A DNA stretch of 39,536 bases from Clostridia bacterium (lineage in GTDB: Bacteria; Bacillota; Clostridia; Christensenellales; Borkfalkiaceae), in contig CAAGAU010000034.1 of the NCBI GenBank assembly GCA_900767885.1, positions 1 to 39,536 on the forward strand, read 5' to 3'. The translations under genes were made by a program, and so were the position numbers. Below, one piece after another: positions 21,643-30,551 of the stretch. A model generated the notes under the pieces. The model had not been told where the DNA came from, did no database searches, and saw only the letters and a list, made by a program, of their open reading frames with translations. Every line of letters starts with the position of its first letter. Position 1 is the stretch's first letter.

Positions 21643-24600
21643 AAAAGTTGAACTGATCGGCTTTAAATCTTTTGCCGATAAACAAGAAATAGTGTTCGAT
21701 AACGGCGTTACCTGTATAGTCGGGCCCAACGGTTGCGGTAAGAGTAACGTCGCGGATGCGATACGGTGGGTGCTTGGCGAGCAGTCGGCAAAAACCATGC
21801 GTGGCACGAGTATGCAGGACGTTATATTCAACGGTACTCAAAGCCGTAAATCGCTTTCTTACTGCGAGGTTTCGCTGACTTTCGACAATACCGCCCGCAT
21901 ATTCAAGAATCTCGATTATGACGAAGTGGTATTTACCCGTAAATTGTTCCGTTCGGGCGACAGCGAATACTACATAAACAAAAATACCGCAAGACTCCGC
22001 GATATAGTCGATTGTCTGCACGAATGCGGCGTAAGCAAAGAGGGTTACACCATAATCGGACAAGGTAAGGTTTCCGAAATACTTTCGAGTAAACCCGAAG
22101 ATCGCCGTACTATATTCGAAGAGGCTGTAGGTATTGCGAAAACCAAGGCTAAAAGGCTTGAAACCATGCGTAAACTCGACAGAACGCGCGATAACGTTAC
22201 GCGTATAGTCGATATTACCACGGAACTCGAACGCCAACTCGAGCCGCTTGCAAAACAAGCGGAAAAGGCGGGCGCGCATAAAGCTTTGAGCGAACAACTC
22301 AAATTTAACGAAGTAAACCACTTCCTTTATAAAAGTGAACACGCGTCGTCCGAGCGCGACCGTATCAACGCGCGAATTTCGGACGTCGTAAGAGAAATAG
22401 AGGCACGCCAAAGCGAACTTGACGAAACGATAAGGGCTTACGAGTCGCATTTAAGACAGGTTTCCCAAGCGGACGATTATATCCGCGCCGTAAACGACGA
22501 ACTTATCGAACGTACCAAAAGTTTCGAGCGGCAGTCGGGCGAGGCTAAACTTTACAACGAAAAAATTTCGTATTTCAAAAACGAAATCGAGCGTCTTCGC
22601 ATAGAATCCGAAACCGCAAAAAAACGCATAGAAGAACTTAATGCAAAGGCTGCGGACAGGGGCGAATACGCCGAATCACTTAAAATCGAAACCGAAAAAC
22701 TCCTGACGCGTTCCGAGCAGATTTCTTCGAGATTGTCTGTATTAAACGCGATGATAAGCGAGGGCGAACTCAAAGCCGAGTCCGCGAGAAAAACGCTTAT
22801 CGAAAGTGCCGAAAGTCTTGCCGACATAAAGATGAATATAGGCGCGCTTTCTACCGAGAAAGGCGCGATGATCGAAAGACAGGGCGAAGTAGAAGAAAGA
22901 ATAGCCGCCGCAAAGGAAAAACTCGCCATCGTTCACGCCGATAAAGAGGAAAAAACGCTTGAACTTAACCGTGCCGAAAAGACGGCTCAAAGGGTTAAAG
23001 ACGAGATTAAAGACGCCGAAAACGATATTGCCACGACAAATCAGGTTATATCGGACATCAACGCCAAACTCTATTCGTTAAACGCGCAGATATCTTCGCT
23101 CGAATCCAATAAAAAGGTATACTTAAACCTTAAAAACAGTTACGGAGGTTATCAGGAGTCCGTCCGCAGGCTTATGCAGGCTTGCGCGCAAAACCCCGAA
23201 CTCGGCAAACGCGCAAAAGGCGTAGTTGCCAACGTAATAAAGACCGATTCCAAATACGAACTCGCGATAGAAACCTGCCTCGGCGGAGCGGCTCAAAACA
23301 TAGTTACCGCCAACCCCGACGACGCGCAGTTTTTAATGAATTACTTAAAGCGCAACGAACTCGGAAGGGCGACTTTCCTGCCGATAACCTCCATTAAACC
23401 GAGGTCCGACGGCTACGAAATTAAAAACGCTTTAAACGACCGCGGCTCGTTGGGACTTGCCCGCGATCTGGTAAGTTTCGACCCGTATTACGATAAAATC
23501 ATAGGCTTTTTGCTCGGCAACACGCTTATAGTCGACGAGTTGGACAATGCAAAAACCATAGCCCAGAAATACGGTTTCTCGTTCAGAATAGTAACGCTCG
23601 ACGGCGACGTTCTTGCAACTACGGGTTCTATGACGGGCGGTTCGCGCAGGCAAAGCACCTCGGGATTTTTATCCATGGACAGAAAGGTCGACGATATCGA
23701 CAAGGAAGTTCAGGTTAAAAAAGACCGTATGACTATGTACGAAAACGATAAAAAGCAACTCGAAAGTCAGATCGTTTCGCAAAGAGAAGAACTTGCAAAC
23801 CTTAACGTCAAGTTACAGGATCTTAAACAGTCTGCGGTTGCGTTAAAGGAAAAAATCGCTTCCGACGACGTGCAGATAGGAAATCTTGCCGCCGAAATAG
23901 ACTCGCTTAAAAACACTATCGCGCTCATCAAAACCCGTATAGGCGAAATCGACGAGAAGTACACGTCGGTCGAGGCGGGCAACGAAATGATTGAAAAGCG
24001 TAAGGCGTCGGCTTCTTCCGATGAGGAAAAGCACCGCGGAATTTTCGACGAATATCGTAAAGAACGCGATAACCTTACGGGTGAAAACACCGAGGTTCGC
24101 TCAAGACTTTCTTACCTCGAAGCGGAGATTAAAGCCGCCGAGGAGGCTGTTTCTTCGGCGTTGCGGGAGAAAGCCGAAAACGAAGAACTCATCGTAAGAA
24201 ACGAGGAAACGATAGAGAATAATAACGCGATTATCGGCGATTTGTTCAGCGAAATGGAAAAAGTTTCGCTTACCGATACTCAAAAGGAACAACTTAATTC
24301 CTTAAAAGAAAAACGCGCGAACATCGAAGAGAAGAAAAATTCTTTGAACGAGGAAATCAAGCAGGATAATATCAGACGCGACGAACTTACAGCCGAAATC
24401 AATAATTTGAACGGTAAAAAGTACGGCGAAGAAACCGCGCTTGCAAAAATCGACACCGAACTCGAGTTTATCGGACAGAAAGTCTGGGAAGAATATCAGA
24501 TGGATTACGATTCCGCACTTCCCTTAAAATCCGAAGATTATAACGACGAGGAAGGCGAGGAAGAAATAAAACGCATCAAGCGCAAAATAACCGCGCTCGG

Positions 24601-25219
24601 CGCGGTGAACCCCAACGCGATAGAAGAGTACGAGTCGCTCAACGCGAGATATACCGAAATGGCTACTCAGCGCGACGACTTGCTTAAAGCAGAAGAGGAT
24701 CTGAAAGAGGTAATCAGTCAGTTGACTACCGAAATGAGTACGACTTTCGCCGTCGGCTTTGCCAAAATCCGCACCAACTTCACGCGGATATTCAAAGAGT
24801 TGTTCGGCGGCGGTACCGCGGACCTTATTCTCGACGATACCGAAACCGACGATCCGCTCGAGCAGGGCGTTGAAATCGTTGCCGAGCCGCCGGGGAAGAA
24901 ATTGCAGAAAATCTCCCTGCTTTCGGGCGGCGAGATGGCTCTTACCGCAATCGCGATATTGTTTGCGATACTGCGCTTACGTCCGATGCCGTTCGTAGTG
25001 CTTGACGAGATAGAGGCTGCGCTCGACGACGCCAACGTCGAAAGGTTTGCAAACTATCTCACTAACTTCTCGCACGATACGCAATTCATAGTTATTACCC
25101 ACAAGAAGGTTACTATGGAGCACGGCGACGCGCTTTACGGCGTAACGATGCAGGAAAAGGGCGTTTCCAAGATAGTATCCGTTAAACTTGCGGACGTCGC
25201 GGAATCGTTAGGTAATTGA
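21632..25219 (+). CDS. smc: Chromosome segregation protein SMC
   Basis: 1195 aa, full length. SMC forms the condensin-like ring that organises the chromosome with ScpA and ScpB. Walker A is GPNGCGKSN (about residues 31-39). Two long coiled coils flank a hinge at about 510-680, with the Gly-rich GSMTGGSRRQST beyond it. The ABC signature LLSGGEMAL is at about 1095 and Walker B VVLDEIEAALDD at about 1120. The start is GTG (21632) with AAGGAG (21616-21621) 10 nt upstream. It overlaps rnc and is 1 nt ahead of ftsY, a conserved order. Confidence 0.96.
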   Translation: MDFKKVELIGFKSFADKQEIVFDNGVTCIVGPNGCGKSNVADAIRWVLGEQSAKTMRGTSMQDVIFNGTQSRKSLSYCEVSLTFDNTARIFKNLDYDEVVFTRKLFRSGDSEYYINKNTARLRDIVDCLHECGVSKEGYTIIGQGKVSEILSSKPEDRRTIFEEAVGIAKTKAKRLETMRKLDRTRDNVTRIVDITTELERQLEPLAKQAEKAGAHKALSEQLKFNEVNHFLYKSEHASSERDRINARISDVVREIEARQSELDETIRAYESHLRQVSQADDYIRAVNDELIERTKSFERQSGEAKLYNEKISYFKNEIERLRIESETAKKRIEELNAKAADRGEYAESLKIETEKLLTRSEQISSRLSVLNAMISEGELKAESARKTLIESAESLADIKMNIGALSTEKGAMIERQGEVEERIAAAKEKLAIVHADKEEKTLELNRAEKTAQRVKDEIKDAENDIATTNQVISDINAKLYSLNAQISSLESNKKVYLNLKNSYGGYQESVRRLMQACAQNPELGKRAKGVVANVIKTDSKYELAIETCLGGAAQNIVTANPDDAQFLMNYLKRNELGRATFLPITSIKPRSDGYEIKNALNDRGSLGLARDLVSFDPYYDKIIGFLLGNTLIVDELDNAKTIAQKYGFSFRIVTLDGDVLATTGSMTGGSRRQSTSGFLSMDRKVDDIDKEVQVKKDRMTMYENDKKQLESQIVSQREELANLNVKLQDLKQSAVALKEKIASDDVQIGNLAAEIDSLKNTIALIKTRIGEIDEKYTSVEAGNEMIEKRKASASSDEEKHRGIFDEYRKERDNLTGENTEVRSRLSYLEAEIKAAEEAVSSALREKAENEELIVRNEETIENNNAIIGDLFSEMEKVSLTDTQKEQLNSLKEKRANIEEKKNSLNEEIKQDNIRRDELTAEINNLNGKKYGEETALAKIDTELEFIGQKVWEEYQMDYDSALPLKSEDYNDEEGEEEIKRIKRKITALGAVNPNAIEEYESLNARYTEMATQRDDLLKAEEDLKEVISQLTTEMSTTFAVGFAKIRTNFTRIFKELFGGGTADLILDDTETDDPLEQGVEIVAEPPGKKLQKISLLSGGEMALTAIAILFAILRLRPMPFVVLDEIEAALDDANVERFANYLTNFSHDTQFIVITHKKVTMEHGDALYGVTMQEKGVSKIVSVKLADVAESLGN

Positions 25220-25220
25220 T

Positions 25221-26117
25221 ATGGGTTTTTTCGGTAAACTTAAAGCCGCGCTTAAAAAGACCAAAGAAGGTTTAGGTTCTAAACTGCGCGTGCTTTTTGC
25301 CAGAGATAAAATAGGCGAGGAGTTTTACGACGACTTGCTTGACGCGCTTATTTCGTCCGATATATCCGTAACAACGGCGGACGAAATAGTCGAAAACGTC
25401 AGAGACAGAATGATCGATGAAAAAGTCAGCGATAAAGAGGTCGCCCTCGACGCCCTCCGTTCGGCTATTAAAGACTGCCTCGATATGGCGGACGATTTCG
25501 AAATAGAGACTCCCGCCGTTATCATGGTAATCGGCGTAAACGGAGTCGGTAAAACCACTTCTATCGGCAAGTTGGCGGCTAAATTCGTTGCAGAGGGCAA
25601 GTCGGTAACCATTGCGGCTGCGGACACTTTCCGCGCGGCGGCTTCCGACCAACTCGAAATATGGGCGCAACGTGCGAAGGTAAGAATAGTAAAAAGTGCG
25701 GAAGGCAGCGATCCGTCCGCAGTCGTGTTCGACGCTATCTCGTCGGTTAAAGCAAAGGGTACGGACGTACTTATCATAGATACGGCGGGCAGACTGCATA
25801 CCAAGTCCAACTTAATGGAAGAACTTAAAAAAATGTCGCGTATAGTAACGCGCGAATTTCCCGAGGCGGACTTTAAAAAACTTATCGCGCTTGACGCGAC
25901 TACGGGTCAGAACGCTTTAAATCAGGTCGAAGTGTTCAACGCTGCCGTCGGTATAGACGGGGTTATTTTAACCAAACTCGACGGCACGGCAAAAGGCGGC
26001 TTTATCGTGGGACTTTGTAACGAATTGCAAGTACCCGTGGCTTACGTCGGTACGGGCGAAAAACTCGAAGATATTGAGGAATTCGACAAAGACGCGTTCG
26101 TCGAAGAAATTATTTGA
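25221..26117 (+). CDS. ftsY: Signal recognition particle receptor FtsY
   Basis: 298 aa, lacking the long acidic A domain of Proteobacterial FtsY. FtsY docks Ffh-ribosome complexes at the membrane. The N domain (1-90) is followed by the NG GTPase: GVNGVGKTTSIGKLA (about 104-118), DTFRAAASDQLE, DTAGRLH (about 186), LDATTGQNALNQ and TKLDGTAKGG (about 250). An N-terminal amphipathic GFFGKLKAALKKTKEGL helix could contact lipid. No spacing from smc. A terminator that also houses the ylxM promoter follows. Confidence 0.95.
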   Translation: MGFFGKLKAALKKTKEGLGSKLRVLFARDKIGEEFYDDLLDALISSDISVTTADEIVENVRDRMIDEKVSDKEVALDALRSAIKDCLDMADDFEIETPAVIMVIGVNGVGKTTSIGKLAAKFVAEGKSVTIAAADTFRAAASDQLEIWAQRAKVRIVKSAEGSDPSAVVFDAISSVKAKGTDVLIIDTAGRLHTKSNLMEELKKMSRIVTREFPEADFKKLIALDATTGQNALNQVEVFNAAVGIDGVILTKLDGTAKGGFIVGLCNELQVPVAYVGTGEKLEDIEEFDKDAFVEEII

Positions 26118-26126
26118 TAAAAAATT

Positions 26127-26165
26127 ACGGGTGTAAGGTAAAAATACTTGACACCCGTTTTTTTT
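26127..26165 (+). terminator. ftsY terminator
   Basis: ACGGGTGT (26127-26134) pairs with ACACCCGT (26151-26158), 8 bp, with the T-run at 26158-26165. Confidence 0.88.
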
Positions 26166-26176
26166 AATGTTATAAT
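26148..26176 (+). promoter_or_regulatory. ylxM-ffh promoter embedded in the ftsY terminator
   Basis: TTGACA (26148-26153) overlaps the terminator's descending arm. A 17-nt spacer containing the T-run leads to TATAAT (26171-26176). The ATG is 9 nt downstream. Confidence 0.85.
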
Positions 26177-26185
26177 TGTTGCGTT

Positions 26186-26488
26186 ATGGACGGAGTTTAT
26201 TACAACGAGTTGTTGTCCTTGTACGGCGGATTGCTTACCGAAAATCACAAGGCTATTGCCGAGGCGTATTTCGGGCTCGATTTGTCGCTCGGCGAAATAG
26301 CCGAAATAAGGGGAATATCTCGACAGAGCGTGTCGGACGCGATATCCGCTACGCGGAATAAACTTTCGTTATGCGAGGAAAAACTCGGTTTATACGCTAA
26401 AAAAACCGCGCTTAACGCGCTTTTCGATAAATCGCAAAACGGCAGCGTTGCCATAACGGATATAAAAAAAGCACTCGGAGAGTTTTAA
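26186..26488 (+). CDS. ylxM: YlxM-family SRP-associated HTH protein
   Basis: 100 aa. A sigma-70 region 4-like helix-turn-helix (NHKAIAEAYFGLDLSLGEIAEIRGISRQSVSDAISATRN, split by a turn near residue 35) is the family mark. In streptococci the homolog binds SRP and its RNA and tunes Ffh GTPase activity. It overlaps ffh by TAATG. No Shine-Dalgarno: the consensus promoter places transcription start at about 26183, 3 nt before the ATG, so the whole ylxM-ffh mRNA should be leaderless. Confidence 0.9.
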   Translation: MDGVYYNELLSLYGGLLTENHKAIAEAYFGLDLSLGEIAEIRGISRQSVSDAISATRNKLSLCEEKLGLYAKKTALNALFDKSQNGSVAITDIKKALGEF

Positions 26489-27822
26489 TGGCGGTTTTTC
26501 AAGGACTATCGGAAAGATTAAACCATATATTTTCCAAACTTACCAAGCACGGTAAATTGACCGAACTCGAAATAAAGCAAGCGATGCGCGAAGTGCGGAT
26601 CGCGCTTTTGGAGGCGGACGTCAACCTTGCCGTCGCAAAGGACTTTATCGCCAAGGTAAGCGAAAAAGCCGTCGGACAGGAAATTTTAAAGAGCCTTTCC
26701 CCCGCGCAGCAGGTTATCAAGATAGTAAACGAAGAACTCACCGCGTTAATGGGGTCTACCAACAGTAAACTCGTCGTCAGTCCCGCGCCGCCTACAACTA
26801 TTATGATGTGCGGCTTGCAGGGTGCGGGCAAAACTACTCTTTGCGGAAAACTCGCTTTATATCTCAAAAAACAGGGCAAAAAACCTCTTTTGGTCGCTTG
26901 CGACGTGTATCGTCCCGCGGCGATAGAACAACTCAAAACGGTTGCGGGCAAAGTGGGCGTAGAGGTCTTTGAAAAAGGACAGATTAACCCCGTAAAAATT
27001 GCCAAAGAGGCTATCGAACACGCCAAGCGTTACGGTTTCGATACCGTTATCATAGATACGGCGGGCAGACTTCATATCGACGACGCGCTCATGCGCGAAC
27101 TCGAAGAAATCGTTGCGGCTGTAAGGGTAGACGAAATACTTCTGACCGTAGATTCGATGACCGGGCAGGACGCGGTAAACGTGGCAAAAACATTTGACGA
27201 GCGTTTGCCTTTGACGGGCGTGGTGCTTACCAAACTCGACGGCGACACTCGCGGCGGCGCATGCCTTTCTATAAAGGCGGTTACCGGCAAACCCATCAAG
27301 TTTTCGTCCGTCGGCGAAAAACCCGAGGATTTAGAGCCGTTCTATCCCGACCGAATGGCAAACCGAATACTCGGTATGGGCGACGTGCTTTCGCTTATTG
27401 AAAAGGCTAAGGAGTCGGTAAGCGAAGAGCAAATGAAAAAAATGGAGAAAAAGTTCAAGGAAAATTCCTTTACCTTGGACGATTATCTCGAACAGTTCGC
27501 GATGCTTAAAAATATGGGCGGAGCGAAAGGTCTTATGGAAATGTTGCCGCAAATGGGCGGTAATATGAGTAAAGTCAAAATTTCCGAAAAAGACGTTGAC
27601 GAAAAGCGCATAGAACGTACCAAAGCGATTATTCTTTCTATGACGGCAAAGGAACGCCGCGATCCGCAAATACTCAATTATTCGCGTAAAACGCGCATAG
27701 CAAAAGGCAGCGGAACGACTATACAGGAAATAAATCAACTGCTTAAACAATTCGAGCAGAGCAAGCAGATGATGAAAATGATGAAAGGCAAACGCGGAAA
27801 CCGTATGGGTTTTCCGTTTTGA
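26488..27822 (+). CDS. ffh: Signal recognition particle protein Ffh
   Basis: 444 aa. Ffh binds signal peptides on ribosomes with 4.5S/6S SRP RNA. N domain (1-90), then G domain with GLQGAGKTTLCGKLA (about 108), DVYRPAAIEQL, DTAGRLHIDD, DSMTGQDAVN and TKLDGDTRGG. The M domain (about 300-444) is Met-rich, with the RNA-binding SRKTRIAKGSGTTIQE and a basic end (MKGKRGNRMGFPF). Coupled to ylxM by TAATG; 32 nt before rpsP. The SRP RNA gene is not in this window. Confidence 0.97.
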   Translation: MAVFQGLSERLNHIFSKLTKHGKLTELEIKQAMREVRIALLEADVNLAVAKDFIAKVSEKAVGQEILKSLSPAQQVIKIVNEELTALMGSTNSKLVVSPAPPTTIMMCGLQGAGKTTLCGKLALYLKKQGKKPLLVACDVYRPAAIEQLKTVAGKVGVEVFEKGQINPVKIAKEAIEHAKRYGFDTVIIDTAGRLHIDDALMRELEEIVAAVRVDEILLTVDSMTGQDAVNVAKTFDERLPLTGVVLTKLDGDTRGGACLSIKAVTGKPIKFSSVGEKPEDLEPFYPDRMANRILGMGDVLSLIEKAKESVSEEQMKKMEKKFKENSFTLDDYLEQFAMLKNMGGAKGLMEMLPQMGGNMSKVKISEKDVDEKRIERTKAIILSMTAKERRDPQILNYSRKTRIAKGSGTTIQEINQLLKQFEQSKQMMKMMKGKRGNRMGFPF

Positions 27823-27854
27823 TAGATGAAAATTTTTAAACGGAGGATATAAAA

Positions 27855-28151
27855 ATGGCAGTAAAAATGAGATTGACCAGACTCGGCGATAAAAAGTCCC
27901 CCACTTATCGTATAGTAGTCGTTGATAGCAGAAAGGCTCGCGACGGCGAATATATCGACAAAGTAGGACATTACAATCCCACTACGAGTCCCGCGGAAGT
28001 AGTAATCGACGCGGAAAAGGCAAAAGATTGGCTTTCCAAGGGCGTTCAACCCACCGAAACCGTAAAATCTCTTCTTTTAAACGCAGGCGTTATCGAGAAG
28101 TCCGACAAATTGTCGCCTTCCAAGACCAACCCCAAGAAGAAAAAGAAGTAA
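27855..28151 (+). CDS. rpsP: 30S ribosomal protein S16
   Basis: 98 aa. MAVKMRLTRLGDKKSPTYRIVVVDSRKARDG is the S16 signature, split across the first 31 residues, with an IDKVGHYNPTT segment and a Lys-rich tail. S16 stabilises 16S rRNA folding. GGAGG lies 8 nt upstream of the ATG. It is part of the conserved ffh-rpsP-khpA-rimM-trmD order. Confidence 0.97.
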   Translation: MAVKMRLTRLGDKKSPTYRIVVVDSRKARDGEYIDKVGHYNPTTSPAEVVIDAEKAKDWLSKGVQPTETVKSLLLNAGVIEKSDKLSPSKTNPKKKKK

Positions 28152-28168
28152 TAAGGAGTAAGTAGCAA

Positions 28169-28408
28169 ATGTTAGACTTAATTCGTTACGTAGTCGAGCA
28201 GTTTGCCGAGCATCCCGAAAGTATCGAGTATAAAACCGAAGAACGCGGAAACTCGGTAACGGTTACCGTTCTTTTGGAAGAGGACGATATGGGCAAAGTA
28301 ATAGGTCGCCAGGGCAAAATAGCAAAGGCGCTCCGTTCGCTCGTAAAAGCGGCCACTCCGAGAGGCGGCAAAAGATACAATATCGAAATCAAAGGCAAGA
28401 CCGAATAA
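28169..28408 (+). CDS. khpA: KH-domain RNA-binding protein KhpA
   Basis: 79 aa. A single KH domain with the GxxG loop in VIGRQGKIAKALRSLVKAA (about residues 45-63) occupies most of the protein. KhpA pairs with KhpB/Jag in Gram-positives, binds RNA and affects cell-wall growth. AAGGAG lies about 10 nt before the ATG, 17 nt after rpsP. A terminator follows. Confidence 0.94.
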   Translation: MLDLIRYVVEQFAEHPESIEYKTEERGNSVTVTVLLEEDDMGKVIGRQGKIAKALRSLVKAATPRGGKRYNIEIKGKTE

Positions 28409-28425
28409 CGGTCCTGACGGACGGC

Positions 28426-28458
28426 GGCTGTACTTTTTCGTACAGCCCTTTTCTTTAA
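28426..28458 (+). terminator. Terminator between khpA and rimM
   Basis: GGCTGTAC (28426-28433) pairs with GTACAGCC (28440-28447), followed by CTTTTCTTT. It splits the usual rpsP-trmD operon, so rimM probably has its own promoter; a TATAAA near 28513 is a weak candidate -10. Confidence 0.8.
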
Positions 28459-28536
28459 CTTACTACTTTATCGCAAGCGAAAAAGCGAATTTCGTGAGGG
28501 TGAATTACTGCGTATAAAATAAACGGGTGCAAAATT

Positions 28537-29040
28537 GTGGATAAAATCGAAATAGGCGCGGTTGCAAAACCGCAGGGTATAAAAGGCGAACTCAAATTGC
28601 GGCTTTTCGCCGATAATTTCGAGAGCGTAAAAAACGTGAAAAAAGTTGAAATCGACGGCGCGGAATATACTGTGTCGGATTTTCGCTATGCGGGCGGCGA
28701 AGAGGCGATAATATCTCTTAAAGAGATAACCGACCGTAATTTTGCCGAAACTTTGCGCAAAAAAGAAGTTTACGCCTGTCGTTCCGAGGTGGTTTTACCC
28801 GAAAACAGATATTTTATATCCGACGTAATAGGTTGTTCGCTGTATCTTTCAAGCGGTAAAAAAATAGGCGAAATAACCGATATAGTAAGCGGCAACGTCG
28901 ATTATTACTATATAACCACTGCCGAAGGCAACGCCGTTTTTCCGCTTATAAAAGATTTGCTCGTTTCGATAGACGTCGAGAATAAAAAAGTCGTGATAGA
29001 CGCGCATAAATTTACGGAGGTCGTAATGTATGAGAATTGA
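28537..29040 (+). CDS. rimM: 16S rRNA processing protein RimM
   Basis: 167 aa. RimM assists 30S head assembly and binds S19. The N-terminal barrel (IGAVAKPQGIKGELKLRLFADN) and the PRC-barrel C-terminus (YFISDVIGCSLYLSSGKKIG...) are present, with FPLIKDLLVSIDVENK near the end. Start is GTG (28537), supported by the conserved IGAVAKPQG register. GGGTG about 9 nt upstream is a poor ribosome-binding site. The start codon lies inside a perfect DnaA-box sequence. It overlaps trmD by 11 bp. Confidence 0.94.
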   Translation: MDKIEIGAVAKPQGIKGELKLRLFADNFESVKNVKKVEIDGAEYTVSDFRYAGGEEAIISLKEITDRNFAETLRKKEVYACRSEVVLPENRYFISDVIGCSLYLSSGKKIGEITDIVSGNVDYYYITTAEGNAVFPLIKDLLVSIDVENKKVVIDAHKFTEVVMYEN

Positions 29041-29707
29041 TATACTTACGCTTTTCCCAGAAATGTTCACTCCGCTTACCGAAAGCGTTATAGGCAGGGC
29101 TGTAAAGTCGGGCAAAATCGAAATAGTAGTAACGGATATCCGCGACTACACCGAAAATAAGCATCGCAAGTGCGACGATTATCCTTTCGGGGGCGGCGCG
29201 GGTATGGTTATGACTCCGCAACCCGTGTATTCGGCGATTCAGGCGGTCGACCCCGACCATAAAGCGCACAGGGTGTTTACGTCGCCCAAGGGCAGGCGTT
29301 TTACGCAGTCGATGGTGGGCGAATTTTTAAAATACGACAGGATTTTGTTTCTTTGCGGACATTACGAGGGTGTAGATCAGCGCGTTATCGACATGTGCAT
29401 AGACGAAGAAGTTTCTTTGGGCGACTTCGTTTTAACGGGCGGCGAAATTCCCGCCATGGCTATGACGGACAGTATTTGCAGATACGTCGACGGGGTTATT
29501 TCCGCCGAGAGTTTAAGCGAAGAAAGTTTCACGGGAGGCACGCTCGAATATCCGCAGTATACCCGCCCGCAAAATTTTATGGGCGTGTGCGTACCCGAAG
29601 TTTTAGTTTCGGGCAATCATAAACAAGTAGACAAGTGGCGGGAGGAACAAGCCGCAAAATTAACGCGTGAACTCCGTCCCGATTTAATAGAAAAAGGCGA
29701 GGTATAG
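29030..29707 (+). CDS. trmD: tRNA (guanine-N1)-methyltransferase TrmD
   Basis: 225 aa. TrmD methylates G37 of tRNA and prevents frameshifting; it is a SPOUT enzyme with a trefoil knot. MRIDILTLFPEMF opens the protein. HRKCDDYPFGGGAGMVM and the knot FLCGHYEGVDQRV plus SLGDFVLTGGEIPAM bind S-adenosylmethionine. GGAGG (29016-29020) inside rimM serves as ribosome-binding site. One nt separates it from rbgA; rplS, usually found here, is missing. Confidence 0.96.
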   Translation: MRIDILTLFPEMFTPLTESVIGRAVKSGKIEIVVTDIRDYTENKHRKCDDYPFGGGAGMVMTPQPVYSAIQAVDPDHKAHRVFTSPKGRRFTQSMVGEFLKYDRILFLCGHYEGVDQRVIDMCIDEEVSLGDFVLTGGEIPAMAMTDSICRYVDGVISAESLSEESFTGGTLEYPQYTRPQNFMGVCVPEVLVSGNHKQVDKWREEQAAKLTRELRPDLIEKGEV

Positions 29708-29708
29708 C

Positions 29709-30551
29709 ATGCTTATTCAATGGTTTCCCGGTCATATGGCAAAGGCTATGCGCAAGACCGAAGAGGACTTGAAACTGTGCGACGGGGTAATATACGTGTT
29801 GGATGCGCGCGCGCCTTACGCGTGTTTCAATAAAAAACTTACCGCGCTTTTTAAAAATAAACCCGTAGTTTATTGCGTGAACAAATGTGATACGGTTTCT
29901 ACCGCTTCGCTCGGAATAATCTCGGAAGAACTCAAAAAGGCGGGTCTTAATTATTGCCTGACTGACGGTCTTTCCAAAAAAGACGTGGCGAAATTAAAAT
30001 CTGCTTGCGAAAGCGTTATGAGGGAAAGAATAGAGCGCGACAAGGCAAAAGGTATAAAGCGCGCCCTTCGTTTTATGGTTGCAGGCATACCCAACACAGG
30101 TAAATCCACCATTATTAACACGATAAGCGGCGGCAAGCGCGCCGAAACGGGCGATAAAGCAGGCGTTACGCGTGCAAATAAGTGGATAAGGCTCGGCGAT
30201 TTTGAACTTTTAGATACTCCCGGCACTATGCCGCCGAGTTTTGAAAATCAGACTTATGCAAAGCACCTTGCCTATATAGGCTCCCTTAACGACGATATCC
30301 TGGATATAGAGGGGCTTGCACTCGAACTTATCGGCGAACTGAAAATTATCGCGCCAGATAAGTTGATGGAAAAATATTCGCTGACTTCGCTTGATAAAGA
30401 GCCTCTTGCTTTGTACGACGATATCTGTAAAAGGCGCGGATTTTTACTTCGCGGCGGCGAGAGCGATTATACGCGTTGCGCGCGCGCGGTTATAGACGAT
30501 TTCCGCAAACAGCGCATAGGCAAAATTTGCCTTGAAGAAAGATGGAAATAA
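29709..30551 (+). CDS. rbgA: Ribosome biogenesis GTPase RbgA (YlqF)
   Basis: 280 aa. A circularly permuted GTPase for late 50S assembly. The order is G4 (NKCD, about residue 58) before G1 (GIPNTGKST, about 128) and G3 (DTPGTMPP, about 170). The N-terminus IQWFPGHMAKAMR is diagnostic. A C-terminal helical ANTAR-like RNA-binding region follows. It is 1 nt after trmD and overlaps rnhB by 10 bp. Confidence 0.95.
   Translation: MLIQWFPGHMAKAMRKTEEDLKLCDGVIYVLDARAPYACFNKKLTALFKNKPVVYCVNKCDTVSTASLGIISEELKKAGLNYCLTDGLSKKDVAKLKSACESVMRERIERDKAKGIKRALRFMVAGIPNTGKSTIINTISGGKRAETGDKAGVTRANKWIRLGDFELLDTPGTMPPSFENQTYAKHLAYIGSLNDDILDIEGLALELIGELKIIAPDKLMEKYSLTSLDKEPLALYDDICKRRGFLLRGGESDYTRCARAVIDDFRKQRIGKICLEERWK

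Noticed and set aside
21614..22450. Minus-strand ORF (278 aa) opposite the start of smc
   Set aside because: It is an antisense shadow of a conserved ATPase head. It is aromatic-rich low-likelihood protein with no promoter.
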